Source: Lachnospiraceae bacterium V9D3004
Lineage (GTDB): Bacteria; Bacillota; Clostridia; Lachnospirales; Lachnospiraceae
DNA: 64,000 bases
NCBI GenBank assembly: GCA_000621985.1
Contig: JHWW01000001.1
Location: 496,001 to 560,000, forward strand
Direction: 5' to 3'
Position numbers and translations under genes: made by a program. The stretch's first letter is position 1, and each line of letters begins with the position of its first letter. Positions 25,838-34,936 of this stretch are shown here, piece after piece. The notes under the pieces are model-generated. The model had not been told where the DNA came from. It worked only from the letters and a program-made list of their open reading frames with translations, and did not search any database.

Positions 25838-28192
25838 ATGATGAGAAGGTCTTTCAAAAAAATTATGGCAACAGGTATGGCACTCGCTGTTGCAGTTACT
25901 TCAGGTTACATTGTACCGAAGAGTGCACAGGCTGAGAATCCGATCATTCAGACGGCATACACTGCGGATCCGGCACCGCTTGTTGAAGGAGATACACTGT
26001 ATCTAATCACTACAAGGGACGAACTGAAGGAAACAGCTTACGATGACTGGAGTTACATGAATGAATGGCGCTGCTATTCGACAAAAGATATGGTTAATTT
26101 CACGGATCTTGGCCAGATAGCTCACGCGCAGACATTTGACAAAGTTGACCGTAACAGTGAAAACTATCGAGCATGGGCAATGCAGGTTGTTAAGATGCCT
26201 ATCCAGAACGGCGGATTATGGGAAGACAAATACTTCCTGTTCGCACCTTTTTCCGGAACCAAGATCGATGTTGCGGTTGCGGATAATCCATGGGGACCGT
26301 ATGAAGATGCTACTCCGGGCAAATTCCTGATCGACGGCGGTTGGGGAGGCGGTAATATTGACCCGACCGTATATATTGATGATCATGGTCATCCTGAGAA
26401 TAAAACAGACTATGATGTATATATGTATTGGGGCAATCCTTATTTCCGTTATTGCAAATTAACCAATGATATGACGGATGTCGATCCGGATACAGACGGA
26501 GACGGAGTATTATCCGATGAAGAGAGTCAGATAGATCCTAGATTCTCAAGGGACGATAACAAGATCCTTGGAGAAGTAAGACCGGGACTTCACAGCTTCA
26601 ATACACTTGGAGATGAAGGTTATGAATCATTTGGCATACCAACAGTAGGTAAGGATAATATTGATAATGACAAGAACAAATATCCTGCGGAACCTGCAAG
26701 TGCCATTCAGAGCAAGCGTTCGGCATTCGAAGAGGGACCATGGGTATACTGTCATGATGACGGCAAAGAAGGAACAGACGATTATTTCCTCGTATTCGTT
26801 GGAGGAAGAACTCCGGGAGAGACCATTGAATATTCGACTGCTCCGACACCACTCGGACCATGGACATACAGAGGACTTATTATGGAAAGAGAGCATGGTT
26901 TATCATGTCTCCATCCGGGAGTTGCCGAGTTCAAGGGACACAATTATCTGTTCTATCTGAATCACGTTCTTGTAGGAGGCGACGGTTCGAACCGTTCGGT
27001 ATGCGTGACCGATTTTGAATATGATGAAGACAATCTTATTGTTAAGAAGACAGATGATGACGTAAGAGCATTAATGCAATGGGGAGATTATGTTCCTGCA
27101 GGAAAGAGTCCGACAAAGGGAGAATCTTTCTTCAGTGTCGAACCGGTAGATGTTCTTAATCCTTATGAGTACAACCAGGCTGAGACGATATGTTGGGAAT
27201 CCAATCTTGGCGGAGCTGAAGGTGGATTCAACGGAACGGGAAGAGGCGTTAAGACCAAAGCAAAATATCAGTATACGGAAGAAGATCCCGTAACAGGTAA
27301 GGAAGCGTTCTGGCAGTCGGCAGCAAGGTACGGTGTTGTTGTATGCGATATAGATAATGAAGATTATATCAAGGTTCGCGAAGTTGATTTCGGAGATGGA
27401 GGACCTATAGGATTCACGGCAAGTCTTGCCTGCGGACAGGGCACACCGCTTGAACTTCCCGTACTTGATGATAAGGGAAGAGAGATGATGGCTGTAGACA
27501 GTAAAGGTGTTGAACGTTTCAATCCCGAAGCTGATACTGTCGGCGGAACATTGGAGATATGGGTTGATTACGAAGATGACAGTAACAAACAGAAGCTTGG
27601 AGAGATTGAAGTATCCGATACAGGCGGAACCAATGAATATAAGGATTTCAAGATTGATATTACAGAGAAGGTAACCGGTGTACATGATCTGTATTTCATA
27701 TTCAGAGGCGATGATTCGCTTAATACCAAGCTTTTCAACTTTGATACATGGCAGTTTGAGGGTAAGCCGGTTCCTACTTCGGTACCGACAACAAAGCCTG
27801 TTGCAACCTCTGTACCTGCTGCAACTAACGCACCGGTGGCATCTGTGACACAGGCACCTCAGGCAACCGATGGTACAGGCAATATTCCTAAGACACAGGC
27901 AAAGATCACTCTCGCAGCTCCTAAGATCAAGAAGCTTACAGCAAAGAGTAAGAAGTTTGACATCACATTATCCAAGGTTAAGAATGCTGCCGGATATCAG
28001 GTATGTCTTTCAACAAAGAAGAACGGCAAATATAAGGTGGTACTCAAGCTTAAGGCTTCAAAGCCTGCCGGAACCGTTAAAGGACTTAAGAAAAAATCGG
28101 TATATTTTGTTAAGGCAAGAGCGTTCGCTAATACGGATTCAGGCAAGGTATACAGTAAGTATTCGAAAATCAAGAAAGTAAAAGTGAAATGA
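25838..28192 (+). CDS. Secreted GH43 glycosidase with CBM6-like module and Fn3-type tail
   Basis: The 784-residue enzyme has a signal peptide (MATGMALAVAVTSGYIVP, cleavage after SAQA). The GH43 beta-propeller has its putative general-base Asp44 in YTADPAPL, a mid-domain Asp region in NIDPTVYIDD and acid Glu299 in FEEGPWVY. A CBM6-like sandwich begins near YNQAETICWE (about residue 445-645). A Thr/Pro/Ala linker and a basic Fn3-like tail ending SKIKKVKVK follow. The family hydrolyses arabinosyl or xylosyl linkages; the exact substrate cannot be read from sequence. GAAAGGGG precedes ATG 25838 (a second ATG follows immediately). The gene converges on an AraC-type regulator only eight bases away. 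Confidence 0.92.
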   Translation: MMRRSFKKIMATGMALAVAVTSGYIVPKSAQAENPIIQTAYTADPAPLVEGDTLYLITTRDELKETAYDDWSYMNEWRCYSTKDMVNFTDLGQIAHAQTFDKVDRNSENYRAWAMQVVKMPIQNGGLWEDKYFLFAPFSGTKIDVAVADNPWGPYEDATPGKFLIDGGWGGGNIDPTVYIDDHGHPENKTDYDVYMYWGNPYFRYCKLTNDMTDVDPDTDGDGVLSDEESQIDPRFSRDDNKILGEVRPGLHSFNTLGDEGYESFGIPTVGKDNIDNDKNKYPAEPASAIQSKRSAFEEGPWVYCHDDGKEGTDDYFLVFVGGRTPGETIEYSTAPTPLGPWTYRGLIMEREHGLSCLHPGVAEFKGHNYLFYLNHVLVGGDGSNRSVCVTDFEYDEDNLIVKKTDDDVRALMQWGDYVPAGKSPTKGESFFSVEPVDVLNPYEYNQAETICWESNLGGAEGGFNGTGRGVKTKAKYQYTEEDPVTGKEAFWQSAARYGVVVCDIDNEDYIKVREVDFGDGGPIGFTASLACGQGTPLELPVLDDKGREMMAVDSKGVERFNPEADTVGGTLEIWVDYEDDSNKQKLGEIEVSDTGGTNEYKDFKIDITEKVTGVHDLYFIFRGDDSLNTKLFNFDTWQFEGKPVPTSVPTTKPVATSVPAATNAPVASVTQAPQATDGTGNIPKTQAKITLAAPKIKKLTAKSKKFDITLSKVKNAAGYQVCLSTKKNGKYKVVLKLKASKPAGTVKGLKKKSVYFVKARAFANTDSGKVYSKYSKIKKVKVK

Positions 28193-28200
28193 TTGATTTT

Positions 28201-29103
28201 TTATAATTGATTTCGTCGATATTCAGACGGAGTAACGTGCATGATCTTACGGAAGGTGCGGTTGTAATAACTTATGTTATTATATCCGCACCTTATTGCT
28301 ATATCCGAGATGCCGAGATCTGTGTCGGTTAACAGTCTGCAGCTGGCAAGTACTCTTGTTCTGTTAATGTAAGTAAATGGTGTAAAACCCGAGAATTCCC
28401 TGAATAATCTGCAAAAATATCCTTCGCTCATTTTGCACGATTCAGCCAGTTCTTCAAGCGATATATCATTTGAATAATTTTCATTGATATAGTCTATACA
28501 TTTGCTGAATTTTGAATACATATGGTCATATAATTTATTTGACTGAATCTCCGAAAAATGATTATTGTACATTTGCTGCCATATCATCATAAGTCTGCCA
28601 CGTAATTCCAGTTCGTAAGATGAGATATCCTTGTCTGAACCGATATGAAACAGAGGAACAAGATTGTCTATGATATCTTTTCCCCAATCGGTATCGGAAG
28701 ATATATGAAGTGCGCAATTGATCCCATTATATACAACAGGGTTGATATATCTGCTGTAATATGATGACAGTGTATCCAAGATCATGGACTTGTCGAATAC
28801 AAGCGCATAAAATGAACATGGACTGTCAGTCGGACTTGTTTGTTCGGCATAATGCATAAGACTTTGCGGAATGAACATTGCATCGCCGGTTTTCAGATCA
28901 TACGGAGTACCTTCAATGAACAGGCGTAATTCACCGGTTTCAAGATAGAACAGTTCAAGCTCTGTATGGTAGTGAAGGTACAGAGCCGGTGTGAGACCGG
29001 GAGTTACAATTGTGTGATGTATTGAAAACGGACGGGATGCCGTCTGATGTGAGACCTGTTCTGCAAGTTCGTGTTTTGCATTATGTGTTAAATGTATGCT
29101 CAA
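28201..29103 (-). CDS. AraC-family transcriptional regulator with N-terminal cupin
   Basis: This 300-residue regulator has a sugar-sensing cupin-like N-terminal domain (LYLHYHTELELFYLETGEL, GDAMFIPQSLMHYAEQ) and a C-terminal double helix-turn-helix (ISLEELAESCKMSEGYFCRLF, then ISDIAIRCGYNNISYYNRTF and TPSEYRR). The start is TTG at 29103: it has AAGGAG seven bases upstream on the minus strand, and no ATG in frame is as well placed. AraC proteins of this kind usually activate nearby glycan-use genes, so the converging GH43 gene and the downstream GH31/GH genes are plausible targets. It is divergent from the LtaS-like gene. Confidence 0.92.
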   Translation of the reverse strand: MSIHLTHNAKHELAEQVSHQTASRPFSIHHTIVTPGLTPALYLHYHTELELFYLETGELRLFIEGTPYDLKTGDAMFIPQSLMHYAEQTSPTDSPCSFYALVFDKSMILDTLSSYYSRYINPVVYNGINCALHISSDTDWGKDIIDNLVPLFHIGSDKDISSYELELRGRLMMIWQQMYNNHFSEIQSNKLYDHMYSKFSKCIDYINENYSNDISLEELAESCKMSEGYFCRLFREFSGFTPFTYINRTRVLASCRLLTDTDLGISDIAIRCGYNNISYYNRTFRKIMHVTPSEYRRNQL

Positions 29104-29155
29104 GTGACTACTCCTTTTTCAATAATAGTTTCAGAGACGCTTCGCGTCTTGTCCG

Positions 29156-29225
29156 CCCCATGAAATTATGAGAATTCTATCTGAAAAGCAAGCTTTCTGA
29201 CAATAATTCTCATAATTTCATGGGG
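29156..29225. repeat. 21-bp perfect inverted repeat in the AraC/LtaS divergent gap
   Basis: CCCCATGAAATTATGAGAAT at 29156-29175 continues one more base and is mirrored perfectly by 29205-29225, around a 28-base centre that can also pair partly (GAAAAGC with GCTTTCT). A small GACGC-TTC-GCGTC hairpin adjoins at 29136-29148. The right end continues as TGGGGTGCCAAACA, a 14-mer found again at 46864-46877. Confidence 0.8.
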
Positions 29226-29283
29226 TGCCAAACAGTTACATTTTACAATATTTTTAACTGAAAAATCAATGCTCGTTAAAAAC

Positions 29284-29312
29284 TTGACATACATGTTACA
29301 TTTGAGTAGACT
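29284..29312 (+). promoter_or_regulatory. Promoter for the LtaS-like gene
   Basis: Perfect TTGACA at 29284-29289, a 17-base spacer and TAGACT at 29307-29312. Transcription from here starts near 29319, which argues for the downstream start codon at 29389 in the LtaS-like gene. Confidence 0.6.
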
Positions 29313-29388
29313 TGATATGTCAAATGATCATGACATGTCAAACAGTCATGAGAAGTTATTTTATCAAATTAAGAAGGTTATTTTATAT

Positions 29389-30987
29389 ATGAATAGTAAT
29401 AAACAGGATGATCAGGATAAAACAATCAATAAAAAAACCAACAAAAAAATCAACAAGACAGTCAGGGGAAATGTACCGGTTAACATACTGGTGGCAATTA
29501 TTTATATTGTTTCCCTTTTCTTTTTTGTTGTCTGCTACTGGTCAAAAAAAGCTTTTAATGTACAGTTCAATGACATAGTCATTACGCTCACATCACCGAT
29601 CGAAGGAGCCGGAGATGCTGTATTTGCAAAGGCTTTCAGTTATTGTCTGCCAAGAATATTTCTGGGACTTGCCGTTCCTGCAGTGATACAGGTTGCATTC
29701 GTATTGATAAAAAAGAAGTTTGGCACCGGACATGATGACAATATATCTGAAAACAGTGCAATGAAAAGGCTTAAGATCACAAGAAGGATTCTGTGGTCTT
29801 TAAGCCCGATTCTGCTTGCACTTACGGTGTTGTACATTAATAAATGCTACAGAATTACGGACTATATCATAGCCCGAAACAGTGACTCTTCGCTATATGA
29901 ACAGAATTATGTTAATCCTCATTCTGTGAGTATATCTCCCGAAGGTGCCACGAAAAATCTTATATATATATACCTTGAGAGTATGGAGAATACATATGCT
30001 TCCGTGGAAGACGGTGGCAGCCATGATGTGAATTATATTCCTAATCTTACAAGGCTTGCGAACGAAAATGTGTCATTTTCACAGAAGGACAAGCTTGGCG
30101 GATTCTATGCAAATTACGGGGCGACATGGACTCTCGGTGCAATGTATACCACAATGTCCGGAGTACCTTACAATCTGCCGCTTGAAGGCAATACTCCGCC
30201 GGATAACGGTGAATTCGCATCCGGTCTTATAACTATAGGGCAGGTTCTGAAAGAAAAAGGATATCATAATGAATTCCTGTGCGGTTCGGATGCGAAATTT
30301 GCAGGCAGAAAATTATTTTTGAATAAACATGGAAAATATGAGATATATGATTATTATAAAGCCATTAAAAACGGTGTGATCGATAAGGGTTACAAACATT
30401 GGTGGGGATTTGAGGATTTTATTCTGTACCGGATCGCAAAGGATGAGCTTACAAGACTGTATGAGGAAGGCGAACCTTTCAATCTGACAATGCTGACTGT
30501 TGATACTCATTATCCCGACGGATACGTTTGCGAATTGTGCGAAGATATATATCCCAATATGACCGGTAATGTGGTATTATGCGCAGACAAACAGATAAAT
30601 GAATTCATAGAATGGTGTAAAGAACAGCCATTTTATAAAGACACGGTTATCGTTATCACAGGCGATCATCCGAGGATGGATACTCAACTAGTGGATGGTA
30701 TCGACCCTGTGAACAGAACAGTGTATAACTGTATAATCAACGGAATAGATGTTGATCATGACATTACAAGAAACAGATTGTTTGAGTCATATGATATATT
30801 CCCCACGACTCTTGCCGCAATGGGATATACCATAGAGGGCAACAGACTGGGGATTGGGACGAATATGTACTCGGGCAATAAGACACTTCTGGAACAGTAC
30901 GGTGATATTATGTATCTTGAAGGCGAGCTTGCCAAAGGTTCTGATTATTATGTCAATGAATTTGCTCCGGAGCTAAAGTCGAACTAA
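29389..30987 (+). CDS. LTA synthase-family membrane sulfatase-fold phosphoglycerol transferase
   Basis: The 532-residue protein has about three membrane helices (near residues 30-50, 90-110 and 135-155), followed by an extracellular sulfatase-fold domain. Landmarks are IYIYLESMENTY (metal site), MYTTMSGVPYNLP (the usual Thr nucleophile region), VDTHYPDGY and VIVITGDHPRM. The family transfers glycerophosphate from phosphatidylglycerol to lipoteichoic acid or other glycans. It has fewer membrane segments than classical LtaS (usually five). In-frame upstream ATGs exist, but a promoter at 29284-29312 lies downstream of the first. AGAAGG precedes 29389, although at rather long spacing, so the start is moderately certain. 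Confidence 0.85.
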   Translation: MNSNKQDDQDKTINKKTNKKINKTVRGNVPVNILVAIIYIVSLFFFVVCYWSKKAFNVQFNDIVITLTSPIEGAGDAVFAKAFSYCLPRIFLGLAVPAVIQVAFVLIKKKFGTGHDDNISENSAMKRLKITRRILWSLSPILLALTVLYINKCYRITDYIIARNSDSSLYEQNYVNPHSVSISPEGATKNLIYIYLESMENTYASVEDGGSHDVNYIPNLTRLANENVSFSQKDKLGGFYANYGATWTLGAMYTTMSGVPYNLPLEGNTPPDNGEFASGLITIGQVLKEKGYHNEFLCGSDAKFAGRKLFLNKHGKYEIYDYYKAIKNGVIDKGYKHWWGFEDFILYRIAKDELTRLYEEGEPFNLTMLTVDTHYPDGYVCELCEDIYPNMTGNVVLCADKQINEFIEWCKEQPFYKDTVIVITGDHPRMDTQLVDGIDPVNRTVYNCIINGIDVDHDITRNRLFESYDIFPTTLAAMGYTIEGNRLGIGTNMYSGNKTLLEQYGDIMYLEGELAKGSDYYVNEFAPELKSN

Positions 30988-31009
30988 AGATTACTATTCA
31001 AAAAAACAG

Positions 31010-31038
31010 TTGACATCTTCAAAACAGGGTGATACTAT
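31010..31038 (+). promoter_or_regulatory. Promoter of the GntR-ABC operon
   Basis: TTGACA at 31010-31015, a 17-base spacer and TACTAT at 31033-31038, followed immediately by a palindrome at 31050-31076. Confidence 0.6.
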
Positions 31039-31049
31039 AAGAGCATATC

Positions 31050-31076
31050 AACTGTACTAGCCGCAATAGTACAGTT
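31050..31076. promoter_or_regulatory. Probable GntR/YtrA operator
   Basis: AACTGTACTA, seven bases, TAGTACAGTT: a perfect 10-bp inverted repeat covering the predicted transcription start. A third half-site, TAGTACAG, lies at about 31085-31092. Position and symmetry fit autorepression by the regulator encoded immediately downstream. Confidence 0.7.
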
Positions 31077-31103
31077 AGAATGAATAGTACAGGAGGCGAT
31101 CTC

Positions 31104-31481
31104 ATGTTTAATATTGACACAATGTCGAGAACTCCGGTATATGAGCAGATAATTGAACAACTGCAGAATTTTGTGCTTAAAGGAATAATGAATCCGGGAG
31201 ACAGAATGCCTTCGGTGAGAAGTCTGTCGGTAAGTCTTGGGATCAATCCTAATACGATCCAGAAAGCTTACACAGAACTTGACAGAAGGGGACTTACTTA
31301 TTCGGTGCCCGGAAAAGGAGTGTTCATATCGGGAGATGCGGTAGGAATTCTGAAGGAAGGTGGAAGAATGAAATTGGAAGAATTGACTGAACTTATCGGT
31401 GAGCTTGTGCTTGCGGGGGTAAGCAGGGAAGATATAATTGCGTGCGTGGATGAGGTTTTTAAAGGGGGAAAGGATATATGA
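31104..31481 (+). CDS. GntR-family regulator, YtrA subfamily
   Basis: The 125-residue protein has the winged-helix domain in its first 70 residues: PVYEQIIEQLQNFVLKG, PGDRMPSVRSLSVSLGINPNTIQKAY and GLTYSVPGKGVFIS. Only a short C-terminal helix pair follows, as in the YtrA class, which typically represses its own ABC transporter operon. AGGAGG lies before the ATG at 31104; the ATG at 31080 lacks a site and overlaps the operator region. Its stop overlaps the next ATG (ATGA), so it is translated with the ATPase. Effector unknown; YtrA-type operons often respond to cell-envelope antibiotics. Confidence 0.92.
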   Translation: MFNIDTMSRTPVYEQIIEQLQNFVLKGIMNPGDRMPSVRSLSVSLGINPNTIQKAYTELDRRGLTYSVPGKGVFISGDAVGILKEGGRMKLEELTELIGELVLAGVSREDIIACVDEVFKGGKDI

Positions 31482-32401
31482 TAACCATAGAGAATCTTAC
31501 AAAATCATTCGATGATATCAAAGCGGTATCAGATGTCAGCTGTAATATACCCGATGGCTGCATATATGGAATGGTAGGTTCCAACGGCGCCGGCAAATCA
31601 ACATTTTTGAGATTGCTTACGGGAGTATATAAACAGGATTCCGGTGATATAAAAATTGATGGCAAGCCTGTGTATGAGAATCCGGAGACGAAGAACATGA
31701 TCACTTATGTACCTGACGAAGTGTTTTTTTTGTCAGGATCCGATATGAAGAGAATGGCAGAATTTTATTCAAGTGTATATGAATCATTTGATATGGACAG
31801 ATTCAATATGCTTACGGAAGCATTCAATCTTGATCCGAAGAGGAAGATTACAGGTTTTTCTAAAGGCATGAAGAGGCAGGTTGCTGTTATTATGGCGCTT
31901 TCTTCAAGACCGAAATATATGTTTTTTGATGAAACATTCGACGGCCTTGATCCGGTTATGAGAAATCTTGTTAAAGGACTTATATGTCAGGATGTTCTTG
32001 ACAACAAGGCGACGGCGATAATCACTTCCCATTCTCTTCGTGAGCTTGAAGATCTGTGTGATCAGCTCTCGCTGTTACACGAAGGCGGGCTGATACTTGA
32101 GAGTGATATTGACAGGCTTAAGACAACGCATTTTAAAGTACAGATCGCATTCAATGAAGAATATACAGTTGGAAAATTTAAAGAGATACCGTATCTGTAC
32201 ATAAAAAAACAGGGTAGTGTCACGAATATGATAGTAACCGGTAATTCCGAGGAGGATGTAGTGGAAAAACTTCGTATGATGAGGCCGGTTCTTATGGATA
32301 TCCTGCCGCTTTCACTTGAAGAAGTTTTCACTTATGAGATGCAGCGCATAGGATATAATTTTGACATGGTCCTTGACAGGGAGGTTAGTGAATATGAATA
32401 A
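31478..32401 (+). CDS. ABC transporter ATP-binding protein
   Basis: This 307-residue ATPase has Walker A VGSNGAGKSTFL, signature FSKGMKRQVAVIMAL, Walker B YMFFDETFDGLDP and a switch His in TSHSLRELEDL. A C-terminal extension of about 80 residues, typical of drug or lantibiotic-resistance type ATPases, completes it. ATGA overlap with the GntR gene and an 8-base overlap with the permease gene place it in a three-gene operon. The partner at 32394 supplies the membrane component. Substrate cannot be assigned. Confidence 0.93.
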   Translation: MITIENLTKSFDDIKAVSDVSCNIPDGCIYGMVGSNGAGKSTFLRLLTGVYKQDSGDIKIDGKPVYENPETKNMITYVPDEVFFLSGSDMKRMAEFYSSVYESFDMDRFNMLTEAFNLDPKRKITGFSKGMKRQVAVIMALSSRPKYMFFDETFDGLDPVMRNLVKGLICQDVLDNKATAIITSHSLRELEDLCDQLSLLHEGGLILESDIDRLKTTHFKVQIAFNEEYTVGKFKEIPYLYIKKQGSVTNMIVTGNSEEDVVEKLRMMRPVLMDILPLSLEEVFTYEMQRIGYNFDMVLDREVSEYE

Positions 32402-34514
32402 GAAATCATATGGCATTTTCAATTCGGGAATATATTTTGACTCGCTGAAAAGATTATGTGTTCCGGGCTTTATATTTTTGGGTATTATGATGTTTTGTTC
32501 AATAGTTATTCCTGTTGAACGTTATATTGAGATCGTTAACAGTGATCAGGCAATTGACACGGTCAGGGTGATAACCAGGATATTGAAGATATTTATGTAT
32601 ACGGCACTTATATATGTTGTTGTGGCTCCGGTGCTAACGTTGGATGCATTTTCTTTTCTTACTTCAAGAAATGCAAGTGACTGCTTTCATGCATTTCCTC
32701 AAAAAAGAATATGTTTGTTTATTTCAATATACGCATCCGTTATATCATGGATCGTGGCAATCCTTGGAGCCTGTTATATTACTACGATCATAATGTATAC
32801 GGCATTCGGTAGTTATATTTCACTTGATCTTGGTGCATATACAATGTTCATGATATGCATGTTTGCGGCATCGCTTCTTGTAAGCAGCGCATGTGCTCTT
32901 GCATGTTCCGCTACAGGTACATTGTTCACCAATGTTGTGGTTACCGGACTTATATTGTTCGTTCCGAGATTTCTTACGTCAATGCTTGAACTGATCTTTA
33001 CATCTTCAAGCGTCATATTATCCAATGAGAGTCTGATCTTTGGAGATAACAGCTATAATCTGGTTTTTACCAGTGTTCAGGGATTGTTTGATTCGAGTAA
33101 ATACAGTGACTTTATAAATGTTCCGAATGCGCTGTATACTATCATTATCGGGATAATATATTCGGTTATTGCCGCTTATATGTTCATTAACAGAAAGAGT
33201 GAAGCGGCCGGTACCGCATCGGTTGGAAGAAAGCTTCAGGCGGTCGTAAGAACAGTGCTGGCGCTTCCGGTATGTCTGATCCCGGTAAGCTGCATATTCG
33301 GTATTGCGATAGGAGATATTGAAGAGGAATATCTGGCAGGCAAAGTATTTACAGCAATAATATCATATATTATCGCCATTGCTGTTATGATCATATATGA
33401 ACTTATATCTACCAGAAAACTCGCGAATATCAGGAGGGTGATTCCTTCGGTAATAATTCTTTTTTCAATAAATGTTGTGACAATAGCAGGTCTTACGATA
33501 GCCTATAATATTGAGCTTGATTATACACCTGATGATTCGGAAGTGGAATATGTCATTACTGATGCACTGTGTCCCGATGTCGGAGGTTATGATGATGATT
33601 ATTTTACGAAAAAATTAAAGGAATTACAGATCACCGACAGGGAAGCAATAAAGCTGATCACCGATTCCCTTAAAGAGACCGTTGAAAAAGAGAAAAATGA
33701 TGAGAATATATATGAAAATGACGATGTTATTGACGTGAAAATAAAATCCGGTCTTTTTATCAAATCACGAAGTATCTGTATTCCATTAGAAAAATTAAGA
33801 AAAATAATGGATGGTGACGAGAGTATTAAAAATATCTATCTGGATCTTCCCGAATTTGATCCTTCTAAAATGGCTGTAAGATCTTACAACACTTTTGAAG
33901 GAGATCTGAATGAAGAAAAAATCGGAGAGATATATACTTCACTTGTAAAAGAAGCAAAGACAATAAAGTACGAAGACTGGTACGATGCAATGCATGGCGA
34001 AAAAAGCGAGTTCATGACTATAAGTATCGATATGAGTGACGATACAACCATGACATTACCGGTTACCTATGTTACACCCGCGACTCTTAAGCTTGCCATG
34101 TCATACAGTAATGAAAATGTTGAAAAGGATTCACTGTATGAAATTAAGAAAATATTGACGAGATACAATAATGACAGTACTTTCGATCCGGAGGAAGAAG
34201 AGGGTCTGAAATGCAGCATTTCCATATCGGGTTATACTTACTCCAAAGATAAGAATGAGTACGGATATCCTGATGAAGAGGGATTTGAGCAGAATGAAGG
34301 AATATTGATGTACGATAATTTCGGTGAGGATTATATATATATGAATGGGTACGAAGAAGCAATGGAGGTGCTTGATGCCGCCATAGAGAATTACGGTCAG
34401 GATGTTGAGCTTCCAAAAGAGGGAGAGAGACCGCTATATATTATCGAGTTTCAGTTTGCGTACCGGAAGGAGTTCGTGACAGGGGCATACTATCTAACGT
34501 TACAACCAAGGTAA
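32394..34514 (+). CDS. ABC-2-like permease with extended C-terminal domain
   Basis: The 706-residue membrane protein has about eight helices in residues 1-390: one near residue 25, a pair at about 75-150, more through LFTNVVVTGLILFVPRF, and the last near VIILFSINVVTIAGLTIAYN. A hydrophilic domain of about 300 residues rich in Asp/Glu/Lys follows and probably lies outside. GGAGG is upstream of ATG 32394. The fold matches permeases paired with YtrA-regulated ATPases. Its final codons and stop lie inside the 166-bp palindrome at 34505-34670, so the last residues (LTLQPR) may derive from that element. Confidence 0.8.
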   Translation: MNKKSYGIFNSGIYFDSLKRLCVPGFIFLGIMMFCSIVIPVERYIEIVNSDQAIDTVRVITRILKIFMYTALIYVVVAPVLTLDAFSFLTSRNASDCFHAFPQKRICLFISIYASVISWIVAILGACYITTIIMYTAFGSYISLDLGAYTMFMICMFAASLLVSSACALACSATGTLFTNVVVTGLILFVPRFLTSMLELIFTSSSVILSNESLIFGDNSYNLVFTSVQGLFDSSKYSDFINVPNALYTIIIGIIYSVIAAYMFINRKSEAAGTASVGRKLQAVVRTVLALPVCLIPVSCIFGIAIGDIEEEYLAGKVFTAIISYIIAIAVMIIYELISTRKLANIRRVIPSVIILFSINVVTIAGLTIAYNIELDYTPDDSEVEYVITDALCPDVGGYDDDYFTKKLKELQITDREAIKLITDSLKETVEKEKNDENIYENDDVIDVKIKSGLFIKSRSICIPLEKLRKIMDGDESIKNIYLDLPEFDPSKMAVRSYNTFEGDLNEEKIGEIYTSLVKEAKTIKYEDWYDAMHGEKSEFMTISIDMSDDTTMTLPVTYVTPATLKLAMSYSNENVEKDSLYEIKKILTRYNNDSTFDPEEEEGLKCSISISGYTYSKDKNEYGYPDEEGFEQNEGILMYDNFGEDYIYMNGYEEAMEVLDAAIENYGQDVELPKEGERPLYIIEFQFAYRKEFVTGAYYLTLQPR

Positions 34515-34670
34515 GTTTATATGACTATAGTTAAGTTGGACGTGCGAGGCCAAGGTATATGTTTTCGGCTTTTCAAAACTCGCTTCGCTCAGACAGTTGA
34601 AAAGCCTGCAAACACATACCACAGAGCCTCGCACTTGCAAGATTAACTATATGACATTAACTTACTTGGT
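34505..34670. repeat. 166-bp imperfect palindrome overlapping the permease stop
   Basis: Ends ACCAAGGTAAG (34505-34515) and CTTACTTGGT (34661-34670) mirror each other. GTGCGAGGC 34542-34550 pairs with 34626-34634, and GGCTTTTCAA 34567-34576 pairs perfectly with 34597-34606 around a 20-base loop containing CGCTTCGCTC. The intervening arms also match with small indels. The layout resembles the palindrome at 17094-17248, but the arms differ. It may act as terminator or be a mobile palindromic unit. Confidence 0.8.
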
Positions 34671-34936
34671 TTACACTTATCGGAAAAACAACCGTGGGAA
34701 GCAGCGAAGCTGCGACATATGCGAAGCAGATGGGCTGCGGACATCAAAATTGTGTTATTTTCTGTTAAGATTATTATAGATTTTAGTTGCTCAGAGCAAT
34801 ATAATCATATTAATCTTAATGGGAGATGGCACTTTTTTGTTTTTATGCTGTTCTTATATACAGGGAATCCGCAGGTCGGTTCTGACTACAGTTCAAAAAG
34901 TGCCTGTCGAAAAATATACGATTTGGAGGTTAACAC
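34671..34936. other. Gene-free stretch before GH31
   Basis: Apart from a short GCAGCGAAGCTGC inverted repeat near 34700 and a TATAAT at 34800-34805 without a convincing -35 box, I see no feature here. A GGAGG at about 34925 serves the next gene. Confidence 0.5.
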
